DNA of 64,000 bases from Nocardioides sp. CER19 (lineage in GTDB: Bacteria; Actinomycetota; Actinomycetes; Propionibacteriales; Nocardioidaceae), in assembly GCF_029846275.1 (NCBI RefSeq), contig NZ_JARVWS010000004.1:248001-312000 (forward strand), in the 5' to 3' direction. Numbering within the stretch: position 1 is the stretch's first letter; the number at the start of each line of letters is the position of its first letter. The notes under the pieces are model-generated. The model did no database searches. It was not told the origin of the DNA and worked only from the letters and a program-made list of their open reading frames with translations. This document shows positions 33,907-43,107 of this stretch, piece by piece. A program made the position numbers and the translations under genes.

Positions 33907-34590
33907 TCACAGCCCCACCAGGCTCCAGCCGGCCGCCTCCAGCGCCGCTCTCACCGCGTGCGCGTGCGCGACGGCGCCCGGGGTGTCGCCGTGCAGGCAG
34001 AGCGAGCGGACCGAGCCGGCGAGCCTCAGCGCCTGGGCGACGATCGCGTCGTCGTCGGTCAGGACGGCACCGGGCTGGTCGCGGGGCCGCAGCCGGTCGC
34101 CGTCGTAGGCGCGGTCCGGGAACCCCTCGAGGATGACCCCACGCCCGGCCTGGGCGGCCCGGTCGAGCAGCACGCCCGGCATCCCGAGCACCGGCAGCGT
34201 CCCCGAGCCCTCGAGCACCGCCGTCGCCTGCTCCACGTCCTCGCGCGTCCGGTGGTAGAGCGCGCCGTGGGGCTTGACGTAGCGCACCTCCACGCCCTGC
34301 GACCGCGCGGCCGTGGACAGGATGCCCACCTGGTCGGCGACCTGCTCGCGCAGCACGTCGCCGGGCACGTCGAGCGGCACCCGCCCGAAGTTCTCCCGGT
34401 CGGCGTACGACACCTGCGCCCCGACCGACACGCCGCGCTCGGCGGCCACCGCGCAGACAGCACGCATGATCGCCGGTGAGCCGGCGTGGTAGCCGCAGGC
34501 GACGTTGGCCGACGTGACGAGCGCGAGCAGCGCCTCGTCGTCGGTGACCTCCTCCCCGAGGTCGGCGTTCAGGTCCACCACGGCTGGCAT
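33907..34590 (-). CDS. pxpA: 5-oxoprolinase subunit A (LamB/YcsF family)
   Basis: 227-aa LamB/YcsF protein, first gene of the 5-oxoprolinase operon. Key motifs are DLNADLGE at the N-terminus, TSANVACGYHAGSPAIM, VSYADRENFGR, YVKPHGALYHRT and EGFPDRAYDGDRLRPRDQPGAVL, the last three forming the polysaccharide-deacetylase-like metal site. ATG at 34590. On the minus strand TATCCT lies 7 nt upstream, overlapping the -10 of the divergent oligopeptidase gene; only 24 bp separate the two start codons. The enzyme lets the cell recycle pyroglutamate formed from glutamine or gamma-glutamyl peptides. Confidence 0.93.
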   Translation of the reverse strand: MPAVVDLNADLGEEVTDDEALLALVTSANVACGYHAGSPAIMRAVCAVAAERGVSVGAQVSYADRENFGRVPLDVPGDVLREQVADQVGILSTAARSQGVEVRYVKPHGALYHRTREDVEQATAVLEGSGTLPVLGMPGVLLDRAAQAGRGVILEGFPDRAYDGDRLRPRDQPGAVLTDDDAIVAQALRLAGSVRSLCLHGDTPGAVAHAHAVRAALEAAGWSLVGL

Positions 34591-34597
34591 GACACCG

Positions 34598-34607
34598 AGG
34601 ATAGGGT
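34598..34607. promoter_or_regulatory. Overlapping divergent -10 boxes (pxpA / ptrB)
   Basis: On the plus strand TAGGGT (34602-34607) lies 7 nt before the ATG of ptrB (34615). On the minus strand TATCCT (complement of 34598-34603) lies 7 nt before the ATG of pxpA (34590). The two boxes share the bases TA at 34602-34603. Confidence 0.55.
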
Positions 34608-34614
34608 CGGGCGC

Positions 34615-36756
<2,142 letters not shown>

Positions 36757-36784
36757 TCCCGGGCTCGCCCTGAAAAGACCCTGA

Positions 36785-36806
36785 GAGTTGCCCGGCCCGG
36801 CAACTC
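36785..36806 (+). terminator. Hairpin after ptrB
   Basis: Perfect 8-bp stem GAGTTGCC / GGCAACTC with a 6-nt loop, 28 bp after the ptrB stop codon. There is no T-tract, as usual in high-GC actinobacteria. Confidence 0.45.
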
Positions 36807-36854
36807 CACGCACCACTCGAACGTCCTTTCCTTCGAGAGCGCATGCATGTCCCG

Positions 36855-36880
36855 GGAATCACGGGGACACCTGATGCGTT
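36855..36880 (+). promoter_or_regulatory. SigR/SigH-type promoter (GGAAT-N18-GTT) for group-2 sigma gene
   Basis: GGAAT (36855-36859) and GTT (36878-36880) are separated by exactly 18 bp, with the extended forms GGGAATC and CGTT. The same arrangement precedes the CxxC protein gene at 13811. It lies about 42 bp before the start codon of the sigma gene, leaving room for a leader with a GGAGG site. Confidence 0.65.
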
Positions 36881-36921
36881 GAGATCCTGCAGGCGAACCC
36901 TGCATGTGAAGGAGGGTCCCC

Positions 36922-37860
36922 ATGGCAACACGCACCGCCGTCCGCGAGATCGAGGGTCGCGACAGTGTCGGCCTCTACCTGGACGAGATCGCGCGCAACG
37001 AGCTGCTCGACGCGGCCAAGGAGGTCGAGCTCTCGAAGGCGATCGAGGCCGGCCTGATGGCCGAGAGCCTGCTGGCTCAGGGGCGTTACGGGCGCAAGGC
37101 GCCGGGCGGGGCGACGAAGGCGGAGCTCGAGTGGCTGGCCGAGGAGGGCCAGAAGGCGGTCGACACCTTCATCACCGCCAACCTGCGACTCGTCGTCTCC
37201 ATCGCACGCAAGTACGGCCGCGCCCAGATGCCGATGCTCGACCTCATCCAGGAGGGCAACACCGGCCTGATCCGCGCGGTCGAGAAGTTCGACTACACCA
37301 AGGGCTACAAGTTCTCCACCTACGCCACGTGGTGGGTGCGCCAGGCGATCACCCGCGGTATCGCGCAGCAGGCCCGCGTCGTCCGGCTGCCCGTCCACGT
37401 CGTCGAGGAGCTCAACCAGATCGGCGGCGCCCGTCGCACGCTCGAGCGCCAGCTCGGCCGCGACCCGGAGCCCGCCGAGATCGCCGCGGAGCTGGGCATG
37501 GAGCTCGACCGCGTGCTCGACCTCATGTCGTGGGGTCGCGAGCACGTCAGCCTCGACTCCCCCGTCGACGAGGACGGCGACACCTCACTCGGCGACCTCA
37601 TGGCGCAGGAGACAGCGCCCGGCCCGGATCTCACCGTGCTCGACGAGGAGTCCCGCGACCGGCTCAACGCCCTCGTGGGCCAGCTCGACGACCGCGCCGC
37701 CGACATCATCCGGTCGCGCTACGGGCTGCTCGACGGCCGCCAGCACAAGCTCGCCGACATCGGCGTCAAGCACGGGATCTCCGCCGAGCGGGTCCGCCAG
37801 CTCGAGCGGGAGGCGCTCCAGAAGCTCCGCCGCCTGGGCGACCCGGACCTGGCAGCCTGA
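36922..37860 (+). CDS. sigB: Group-2 sigma factor (SigB/HrdD type)
   Basis: 312-aa sigma-70 factor without the long acidic N-terminal region of SigA. Region 1.2 is RDSVGLYLDEIARNELLDA, region 2 DLIQEGNTGLIRAVEKFDYT and YATWWVRQAITRGIAQQAR, region 3 about residues 165-235, and region 4 has KLADIGVKHGISAERVRQLE. Near identity of region 2.4 with SigA implies overlapping promoter choice. AAGGAGGG lies about 5 nt before ATG 36922. A perfect SigR/SigH-like promoter upstream fits known biology: mycobacterial sigB and Streptomyces hrdD are induced through SigH/SigR. A long hairpin terminates the gene. Confidence 0.93.
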   Translation: MATRTAVREIEGRDSVGLYLDEIARNELLDAAKEVELSKAIEAGLMAESLLAQGRYGRKAPGGATKAELEWLAEEGQKAVDTFITANLRLVVSIARKYGRAQMPMLDLIQEGNTGLIRAVEKFDYTKGYKFSTYATWWVRQAITRGIAQQARVVRLPVHVVEELNQIGGARRTLERQLGRDPEPAEIAAELGMELDRVLDLMSWGREHVSLDSPVDEDGDTSLGDLMAQETAPGPDLTVLDEESRDRLNALVGQLDDRAADIIRSRYGLLDGRQHKLADIGVKHGISAERVRQLEREALQKLRRLGDPDLAA

Positions 37861-37877
37861 GGCACGCAGCCGACGTA

Positions 37878-37919
37878 CGACGACGGGAGGACCGCACCCC
37901 AGCGGTCCTCCCGTCGTCG
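37878..37919 (+). terminator. Strong terminator after sigB
   Basis: Perfect 18-bp stem CGACGACGGGAGGACCGC / GCGGTCCTCCCGTCGTCG with a 6-nt loop, 17 bp after the stop codon. Confidence 0.85.
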
Positions 37920-37964
37920 CGTCTACGGGCGGAAGGCCCCTTCCTGCGCCCCAGGCCGCCGGGC

Positions 37965-37970
37965 TAGGTT
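37965..37970 (+). promoter_or_regulatory. -10 box TAGGTT of the two-domain stress protein gene
   Basis: TAGGTT lies 45 bp before the ATG at 38016. The gene also has a purine-rich GGGGAAGGA ribosome binding site, so it is a leadered transcript, unlike many neighbours. Confidence 0.4.
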
Positions 37971-38015
37971 CGTGACGTCTGAGGCTCGGCTCGCCCACAG
38001 GGGAAGGACTGTCAC

Positions 38016-38894
38016 ATGACCGGTCGGATCGTCGTCGGGATCGACGGATCACCGCAAAGCGCGAACGCACTCGAGTGGGCGGTGGCCCGCGCGCGGCTCG
38101 GCGACCACACGCTCGAGCTGGTCAACGCCTACAACATGCCGTCCGACTTCGACTTCTACGGCTTCCACGCCCTCCCGGGCGCCCAGCCGGTGGAGTGGTT
38201 CACCGAGTACTCCCAGGAGCTGCTCGCCGCCGCGGAGAAGCGCGTGCAGGAGCTCGCGCCCGACCTGTCGTGCACGCTGACGTCGACGATGGGCCCGGCG
38301 GCGTACGCGCTGTCGGACGCCTCGGCCGGGGCTGACGCCGTCGTCGTGGGCCGGCGCGGACTCGGGGCGGCCACGAGCGTCCTGCTGGGCTCGGTGAGCA
38401 ACCGGCTGACGATCGAGGCCAAGTGCCCGCTGATCGTCGTCAGCGAGGGTGAGCTGCCGACCAGCGGCCCCATCGTCGTGGGCGTGGACGGATCGGAGTT
38501 CGGCACGGCCGCGCTGCGGTACGCCGTCGCCGAGGCCGCGGTCCGCGGTACCTCGGTGCGGGCCGTGACCGCCTACCAGGTCCCGGACCAGCGGATGCAG
38601 GCGGACGCCGAGCTCCTCGCCCGGATGCGGGCGGCCTTCGAGGACGAGGCGGCCGACATCACCCGCCAGGCGCTGTCCGAGGCGCAGGGCGGCGACGCCG
38701 TCACCGTCGACACGGTCACCGTCGAGGGCCGTGCCGCGGACGCGATCCTCGGCAACGCCGGCGACGCGCAGCTGATCGTCGTCGGCTCGCACGGCAAGGG
38801 CCTGGTCCGTCGCGTGCTGCTCGGCTCGGTGAGCCGTCGGGTCCTCCACGACGCCGACCGGCCGGTCGCGGTGATCGACCTCCCGGAGGACTGA
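38016..38894 (+). CDS. Universal stress protein, tandem UspA domains
   Basis: 292-aa cytosolic protein with two UspA domains (about residues 1-143 and 150-290). Both keep the ATP-binding pattern: VVGRRGLGAATSVLLGSVSNRL and VVGSHGKGLVRRVLLGSVSRRV, and both start with VVGIDGS/VVGVDGS. In mycobacteria such tandem Usp proteins are induced by hypoxia or nitric oxide. ATG at 38016 with GGAAGGA about 8 nt upstream. It follows the sigB terminator and converges on coaE. Confidence 0.92.
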   Translation: MTGRIVVGIDGSPQSANALEWAVARARLGDHTLELVNAYNMPSDFDFYGFHALPGAQPVEWFTEYSQELLAAAEKRVQELAPDLSCTLTSTMGPAAYALSDASAGADAVVVGRRGLGAATSVLLGSVSNRLTIEAKCPLIVVSEGELPTSGPIVVGVDGSEFGTAALRYAVAEAAVRGTSVRAVTAYQVPDQRMQADAELLARMRAAFEDEAADITRQALSEAQGGDAVTVDTVTVEGRAADAILGNAGDAQLIVVGSHGKGLVRRVLLGSVSRRVLHDADRPVAVIDLPED

Positions 38895-38899
38895 CCCGC

Positions 38900-39484
38900 C
38901 TACGCGCGCAGCTCCACGACGAGCTCCTCGACCCGGCGGCGGAGGTCGTCGATCGACCCGGTGTTGTCGATGACGTGGGTGGCGGCCGCGAGCCGCTCCT
39001 CACGGGTCGCCTGCGCGGCGATCCGCGCCCGCGCGTCGGCCTCGGCCCACCCGCGGTCGCCGACCAGGCGCGCCACCTGCGTCTCGAGAGGTACGTCGAC
39101 CACCACGACCGCGTCGAAGGAGGACTGCTGGTCGGTCTCGACCAGGAGCGGGATGTCGTGGACGACGAGGTCGTCGGGCCCGGCGGTCGCGGCGAGCGCC
39201 TGGCTGGCCTCCCTGACCAGGGGCCAGACGATGCTCTCGAGCCGCTGCCGTTGCGCCGGGTCGGCGAAGACGATGGCCCCGACCTTCGCCCGGTCCATCG
39301 CGCCCTCCGGCGTGAGGACCTCAGGCCCGAACGCCTCGACGACGCGGGCGAGCCCGGGCGTGCCCGGCGCGACGACCTCGCGGGCCAGCAGGTCGGAGTC
39401 GATGACGATCGCTCCGAGCTCCCGGAGCATCCCCGACACGGTGCTCTTGCCTGATCCGATCCCGCCCGTCAGCCCGACTCTCAC
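38900..39484 (-). CDS. coaE: Dephospho-CoA kinase
   Basis: 194-aa P-loop kinase catalysing the last step of coenzyme A synthesis, phosphorylation of the ribose 3'-OH. P-loop GLTGGIGSGKST is at the N-terminus, followed by IVIDSDLLAREVVAPGTPGL (substrate Asp) and VVHDIPLLVET and the lid with R-x-R. GTG at 39484 lies 6 nt after a minus-strand TAGGGT whose TAG is the stop codon of the upstream MarR gene. The mycobacterial CoaE has an extra C-terminal UPF0157 domain; this one has the short form. Confidence 0.94.
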   Translation of the reverse strand: MRVGLTGGIGSGKSTVSGMLRELGAIVIDSDLLAREVVAPGTPGLARVVEAFGPEVLTPEGAMDRAKVGAIVFADPAQRQRLESIVWPLVREASQALAATAGPDDLVVHDIPLLVETDQQSSFDAVVVVDVPLETQVARLVGDRGWAEADARARIAAQATREERLAAATHVIDNTGSIDDLRRRVEELVVELRA

Positions 39485-39490
39485 GCGGGC

Positions 39491-39496
39491 ACCCTA
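39491..39496 (-). promoter_or_regulatory. -10 box TAGGGT for coaE sharing the MarR stop codon
   Basis: Minus-strand TAGGGT lies 6 nt before the GTG of coaE (39484). Its first three bases are the TAG stop of the MarR gene. Confidence 0.5.
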
Positions 39497-39910
39497 GCGA
39501 TCGGCCAGGAGCTGCCTGAGGATGCGGTCCAGCTCGGCGCGGTCGCCGGCCGGGAGATCCTCGAGGAGCCGCTCGGACTCCTGCCTCCGCGCGGCGGCGA
39601 GCACCGCGGAGAGCCGCCTGCCCTCCTCGGTCGCGGCGACCCGGGTCGCCCGGCGGTCGGTCGGGTCCGGCTCGCGACTCACCAGGCCACGCGTCTCCAG
39701 CGCGTCGATCACCTCGGTGGCCGAGCGCGGCGCGATCCGGAGGGCCTCGGCGATCTCCGAGGGCCGGGACGCGCCGTGGTCGGCGACGACGTGCAGCGCA
39801 CGGGACTGGGCCGGCGTGACGTCGTACGACTCGAGCGCGACGGCGAAGCGTCGCCGCAGCGTCCGCGCCGCCGCCATCAGCAGGTCGGCCGTGGTGTCGT
39901 CGCCCTTCAC
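39494..39910 (-). CDS. MarR-family transcriptional regulator
   Basis: 138-aa winged-helix repressor (150 aa if ATG 39946 is used). Helices 1-2 (DLLMAAARTLRRRFAVAL and SRALHVVADHG), recognition helix in RPSEIAEALRIAPRSATEVIDALE and the wing VSREPDPTDRRATRVAATEEG are typical. GTG 39910 is preferred because TACGAT lies 8 nt upstream on its strand (leaderless). With that start the palindrome CCTCATAGTGAGG (39941-39953) is intergenic, between this gene and the divergent ABC exporter. It probably represses the exporter and itself until a drug-like ligand binds. Confidence 0.88.
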   Translation of the reverse strand: MKGDDTTADLLMAAARTLRRRFAVALESYDVTPAQSRALHVVADHGASRPSEIAEALRIAPRSATEVIDALETRGLVSREPDPTDRRATRVAATEEGRRLSAVLAAARRQESERLLEDLPAGDRAELDRILRQLLADR

Positions 39911-39940
39911 GGGAATGCATCGTAGCCCCTCCTGCGTTAC

Positions 39941-39953
39941 CCTCATAGTGAGG
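39941..39953. promoter_or_regulatory. Candidate MarR operator CCTCATAGTGAGG
   Basis: A 13-bp palindrome (CCTCA-TAG-TGAGG) lies between the divergent MarR and ABC exporter genes, overlapping a CATAGT sequence that could be the exporter's -10. A GGAAT...CGTT pair with a 19-bp spacer (39912-39938) lies just upstream, one base longer than the SigR optimum. Confidence 0.5.
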
Positions 39954-39987
39954 TTCCCTCAGCATCAATCAGGAAGGGGGTGGCCGC

Positions 39988-41832
39988 ATGGATGGCCGTC
40001 ACTTCTCCGGCAGTAGCCACGACCGGGACGCGCAGCACGCCCGGCGCAACCCCGACTCGCGGCAGTCCGACCGGCGCCAGCTCGAGGACCGTCCGGTCTC
40101 GCTGCGCCGCATCGGACGCCTGTTCTCGAACCACAAGGGCGCGATGTCGGTCGTCATCGCGCTCATCGTCGCCAGCTCCGTCATCGGGCTGGCCCAGCCC
40201 TTCCTCGTGCGGCACGTCATCGACGCCGCACTCCCCCGCCAGGACGTCAGCCTGCTGGTCTGGTGCGTCGCCGGGATGCTCGGCGTCTCGATCGCGAGCG
40301 CCGCCCTCGGCATCTTCCAGACGCTGATCTCGACCCGCATCGGGCAGCAGGTCATGCACCGGCTGCGCAGCGACCTGTTCACGCACCTGCAGCGCCAGTC
40401 GATCGACTTCTTCACCCGCACCCGCGGCGGCGAGGTGCAGTCGCGGATGGTCAACGACATCGGCTCGATGCAGAGCGTCGTCACCAGCACCGCCACCGCG
40501 ATCGCCGCCAACGTCACGGTCGTGGTCGGCACCGTCGTCGCGATGTTCGCGCTCGACTGGCGCCTCGCGATCATCTCCCTCGTGGTCCTGCCGCCTGCCG
40601 TGGTCACCACCCGCCGCGTGGCCCGCATGCGGTACGCGATCACGTCGGCCCGCCAGCAGAAGCTCGCCGACCTGCACGTGCAGGTCGAGGAGGGCCTCTC
40701 CGTCAGCGGCATGCTGCTGACCAAGACCCTCGGCGCCGCCCCGGCGCTGGCCCGCCGCTTCGAGCAGACCTCCCACGACCTGGTCGACCTCGAGATCCAG
40801 AGCCAGCTGGCCGGCCGCTGGCGGATGGCGACGATGCAGGTCGTCTTCGCCGCGGTCCCGGCCGCCCTCTACCTGGCCGCCGGGCTGCCGGTCACGCGGG
40901 ACGGCATGACCATCGGCACGCTGGTCGCCTTCATCTCCCTGCAGGGGTCGCTGTTCCGGCCGCTGATGGGGCTGCTCAACGTCGGCGTCGACGTCACGTC
41001 GAGCCTGGCGCTGTTCAGCCGCATCTTCGAGTACCTCGACCTGCCCGTCGAGATCGACGACCCCGAGACGCCGGTCCGGCTCGACGGGGTGCGCGGCGAG
41101 GTCCGGCTCGACCACGTGACCTTCGGCTACGGCGCCGGCTCCCCCGTGCTCCACGACATCGACCTGACCGTCCCGGCGGGGACCAGTTTGGCGCTCGTCG
41201 GGGCCACCGGCTCCGGCAAGTCGACCCTGGCCGGCCTGGTCGCGCGACTGCACGATCCCGACGCCGGGCGGGTCACCCTCGACGGCGTCGACCTGCGCGA
41301 CCTGGCACTCACCGACCTGGCCGAGGCCGTCGGCGTCGTCACCCAGGAGACCTACCTGCTGCACGCGACCGTGCGCGACAACCTGCGCCATGCCCGGCCG
41401 GACGCCACCGACGAGGAGATCGAGACCGCGGCCAGGGCGGCGCGCATCCACGACCTGATCCAGTCGCTGCCCGAGGGCTACGACACCATGGTCGGCTCCC
41501 GTGGCCACCGGTTCTCCGGCGGCGAGCAGCAGCGCCTGGCGATCGCCCGGACGCTGCTGCGCGACCCGCGGGTGCTCGTCCTCGACGAGGCGACCAGCGC
41601 GCTCGACAACACGACCGAGCGCGCCGTGCAGGCGGCGCTGGACACGCTCGCCCGGGGCCGGACGACGATCACGATCGCGCACCGGCTCTCGACCGTGCGC
41701 AACGCCGACCAGATCGCGGTGCTGGACGGTGGCCGGGTGGTCGAGCTGGGCACGCACGAGGAGCTGCTGCTCGCCGGCGGGCGGTACGCCGACCTGGTCC
41801 GCGGCGGCCTGGAGCAATCGGTCGCCGCGTGA
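39988..41832 (+). CDS. ABC multidrug/lipid exporter, fused permease-ATPase
   Basis: 614-aa half-transporter. After a hydrophilic leader (residues 1-45, rich in Arg/Asp) come six membrane helices (about 50-330) and an ATPase domain: Walker A GATGSGKST (about residue 410), Q-loop VVTQETYLLHATVRDN, signature FSGGEQQRLAIART, Walker B VLVLDEATSALDN and switch His in IAHRLSTV. It works as a dimer, probably exporting a hydrophobic compound. ATG at 39988 with GGAAGGGGG about 10 nt upstream. The divergent MarR gene and the palindrome between them suggest ligand-induced expression. Its TGA abuts the TGA of the convergent AAA gene (TGATCA). Confidence 0.92.
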   Translation: MDGRHFSGSSHDRDAQHARRNPDSRQSDRRQLEDRPVSLRRIGRLFSNHKGAMSVVIALIVASSVIGLAQPFLVRHVIDAALPRQDVSLLVWCVAGMLGVSIASAALGIFQTLISTRIGQQVMHRLRSDLFTHLQRQSIDFFTRTRGGEVQSRMVNDIGSMQSVVTSTATAIAANVTVVVGTVVAMFALDWRLAIISLVVLPPAVVTTRRVARMRYAITSARQQKLADLHVQVEEGLSVSGMLLTKTLGAAPALARRFEQTSHDLVDLEIQSQLAGRWRMATMQVVFAAVPAALYLAAGLPVTRDGMTIGTLVAFISLQGSLFRPLMGLLNVGVDVTSSLALFSRIFEYLDLPVEIDDPETPVRLDGVRGEVRLDHVTFGYGAGSPVLHDIDLTVPAGTSLALVGATGSGKSTLAGLVARLHDPDAGRVTLDGVDLRDLALTDLAEAVGVVTQETYLLHATVRDNLRHARPDATDEEIETAARAARIHDLIQSLPEGYDTMVGSRGHRFSGGEQQRLAIARTLLRDPRVLVLDEATSALDNTTERAVQAALDTLARGRTTITIAHRLSTVRNADQIAVLDGGRVVELGTHEELLLAGGRYADLVRGGLEQSVAA

Positions 41833-43029
41833 TCACTCCTGCTCGAGCGCGCGGACGAACTGGCCGAACCCGGGGAGCGTGAACCGGACGAGACCGTGCC
41901 CGACGGGCTCGATCACGCCCTTCTCGATCAGCCGCTCGCGCGGGACGCTGATCGCGCGCGACTCACGTCCCATCCCGCGGGCGATGTCGGCGCGGGTCAC
42001 GTTGTCGCGTCCCGTCGCCGCCATCGCCGCCAAGAACGCCCGCTCGGTCGGCGTGGCCGCGCCCCAGCGGGCCCGGTGCATCGCGGTGAGCTGGTCGCGC
42101 GCGGCGGGCAGCCCCCGGCGTACGTCGTCGAGGGTGAGCGTGTCGCCCTCCTCGGGCCGGGCGGCGTCCCAGGTGGTGCTGCCGCTCAGCTGGAGCAGGT
42201 AGGGGTGACCCCTGGCCTCGCCGACGACGGCCGCCAGGGCGTCGTCCGTCCACGCGACGCCCTCGGCCTCGGCCGGGACCGCGAGCAGCGACCGGGCGTC
42301 GGCGTCGGAGAGCAGGTCGAGCGACACGAAGGCGCTGCGCTCGCCGAAGGTCGCGGCACGGGTGAGCGCCTCGGGCGTCACCGGCAGGCCCGCGGCGACG
42401 ACCGCCAACGGGTTGGCATTCCGGTCGCCGTCGAGGACCTGCAGGGTGTTGAGCAGGACCGACATGTCGTCCGCCGAGGCGGCGTGGAGCTCGTCGACGA
42501 ACACCACCAGACCGGCCCCTCCCCTGTTCCGGAGGTGCGTGGCGGTGTCGTGGAGCAGCGCCTCGAGCGCCCCGACGGGCGCACGCCCGATCGGGTCGGC
42601 GGGCGTCTCGCTCTCGCTCGGCCGGGCGTCCAGCTGGGCCTGCACCTTCGCCGTGCCCGGCAGACCGACCTCGATGGTGACCCGCTCGAGTCGTCGGCGC
42701 CACCGGCCCCCTGCCCCGCCGCGCGGCAGCGCCTCGGCACGCTCCAGCGCGGTCTGCAGGGCGCGGACGAGCTCGGGCAGCACCGGCCGCTCCCGCGAGC
42801 AGGCGACCCACGCCGACACGAAGCCCAGCTCGTCGGCCGTGCGCTGGGCGGTCCGCAGGAGCGAGGTCTTGCCGATCCCGCGCGGGGCGTGGAAGACGAG
42901 CAGTGGCCCGCCGATCTCCCCGTAGGTCACCACCCGCGCGAGGAGGTCCTCGATGCGGCGCAGCTCCGCCGCGCGGCCGACCAGGACCCGCGGCACCTGG
43001 CCCGGAGTGTACGGATTCGCCCGAGTCAT
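41833..43029 (-). CDS. AAA/STAND-type ATPase with C-terminal winged helix
   Basis: 398-aa ATP-binding protein (402 aa from the alternative ATG 43041). N-terminal VLVGRAAELRRIEDLL is followed by Walker A FHAPRGIGKTSLLR (about residues 47-60) and Walker B LVVFVDELHAA. A lid domain, then a winged-helix (about 330-398, ERAFLAAMAATGRDNVTRAD...GLVRFTLPGFGQFV) completes an Orc1/Cdc6-like or STAND-like layout. In actinobacteria such proteins are uncharacterised; DNA binding is likely but replication initiation is not implied. An unusually AT-rich promoter with the inverted repeat GTATA-N6-TATAC upstream suggests autoregulation. Start between 43029 and 43041 is undecided. Confidence 0.82.
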   Translation of the reverse strand: MTRANPYTPGQVPRVLVGRAAELRRIEDLLARVVTYGEIGGPLLVFHAPRGIGKTSLLRTAQRTADELGFVSAWVACSRERPVLPELVRALQTALERAEALPRGGAGGRWRRRLERVTIEVGLPGTAKVQAQLDARPSESETPADPIGRAPVGALEALLHDTATHLRNRGGAGLVVFVDELHAASADDMSVLLNTLQVLDGDRNANPLAVVAAGLPVTPEALTRAATFGERSAFVSLDLLSDADARSLLAVPAEAEGVAWTDDALAAVVGEARGHPYLLQLSGSTTWDAARPEEGDTLTLDDVRRGLPAARDQLTAMHRARWGAATPTERAFLAAMAATGRDNVTRADIARGMGRESRAISVPRERLIEKGVIEPVGHGLVRFTLPGFGQFVRALEQE

Positions 43030-43061
43030 CCGCCCGCCCATCCTTCGATATACGTGGCGAA

Positions 43062-43078
43062 AGTATAAGCAGGTATAC
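43062..43078 (-). promoter_or_regulatory. AT-rich promoter with inverted repeat GTATA-N6-TATAC
   Basis: On the minus strand TATACT (complement of 43062-43067) is a good -10 box about 20 bp before the AAA ATPase start. It is overlapped by the inverted repeat GTATA (43063-43067) / TATAC (43074-43078). This is one of the few AT-rich spots in the window. Confidence 0.5.
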
Positions 43079-43107
43079 CGACGATCGGTCGAGCGGTGAG
43101 GCCTCGC

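Noticed and set aside
36757..36921. Hairpin-rich 165-bp leader before the group-2 sigma gene considered as a riboswitch
   Set aside because: Only one simple stem-loop (better explained as the ptrB terminator) and a promoter are present; no conserved multi-helix aptamer pattern was recognised.
41833..43041. AAA ATPase considered as an Orc1/Cdc6-type replication initiator with an origin next to it
   Set aside because: No iterated origin boxes or DnaA-box clusters nearby, and the organism is a bacterium with DnaA-based initiation. Only the fold similarity is kept.
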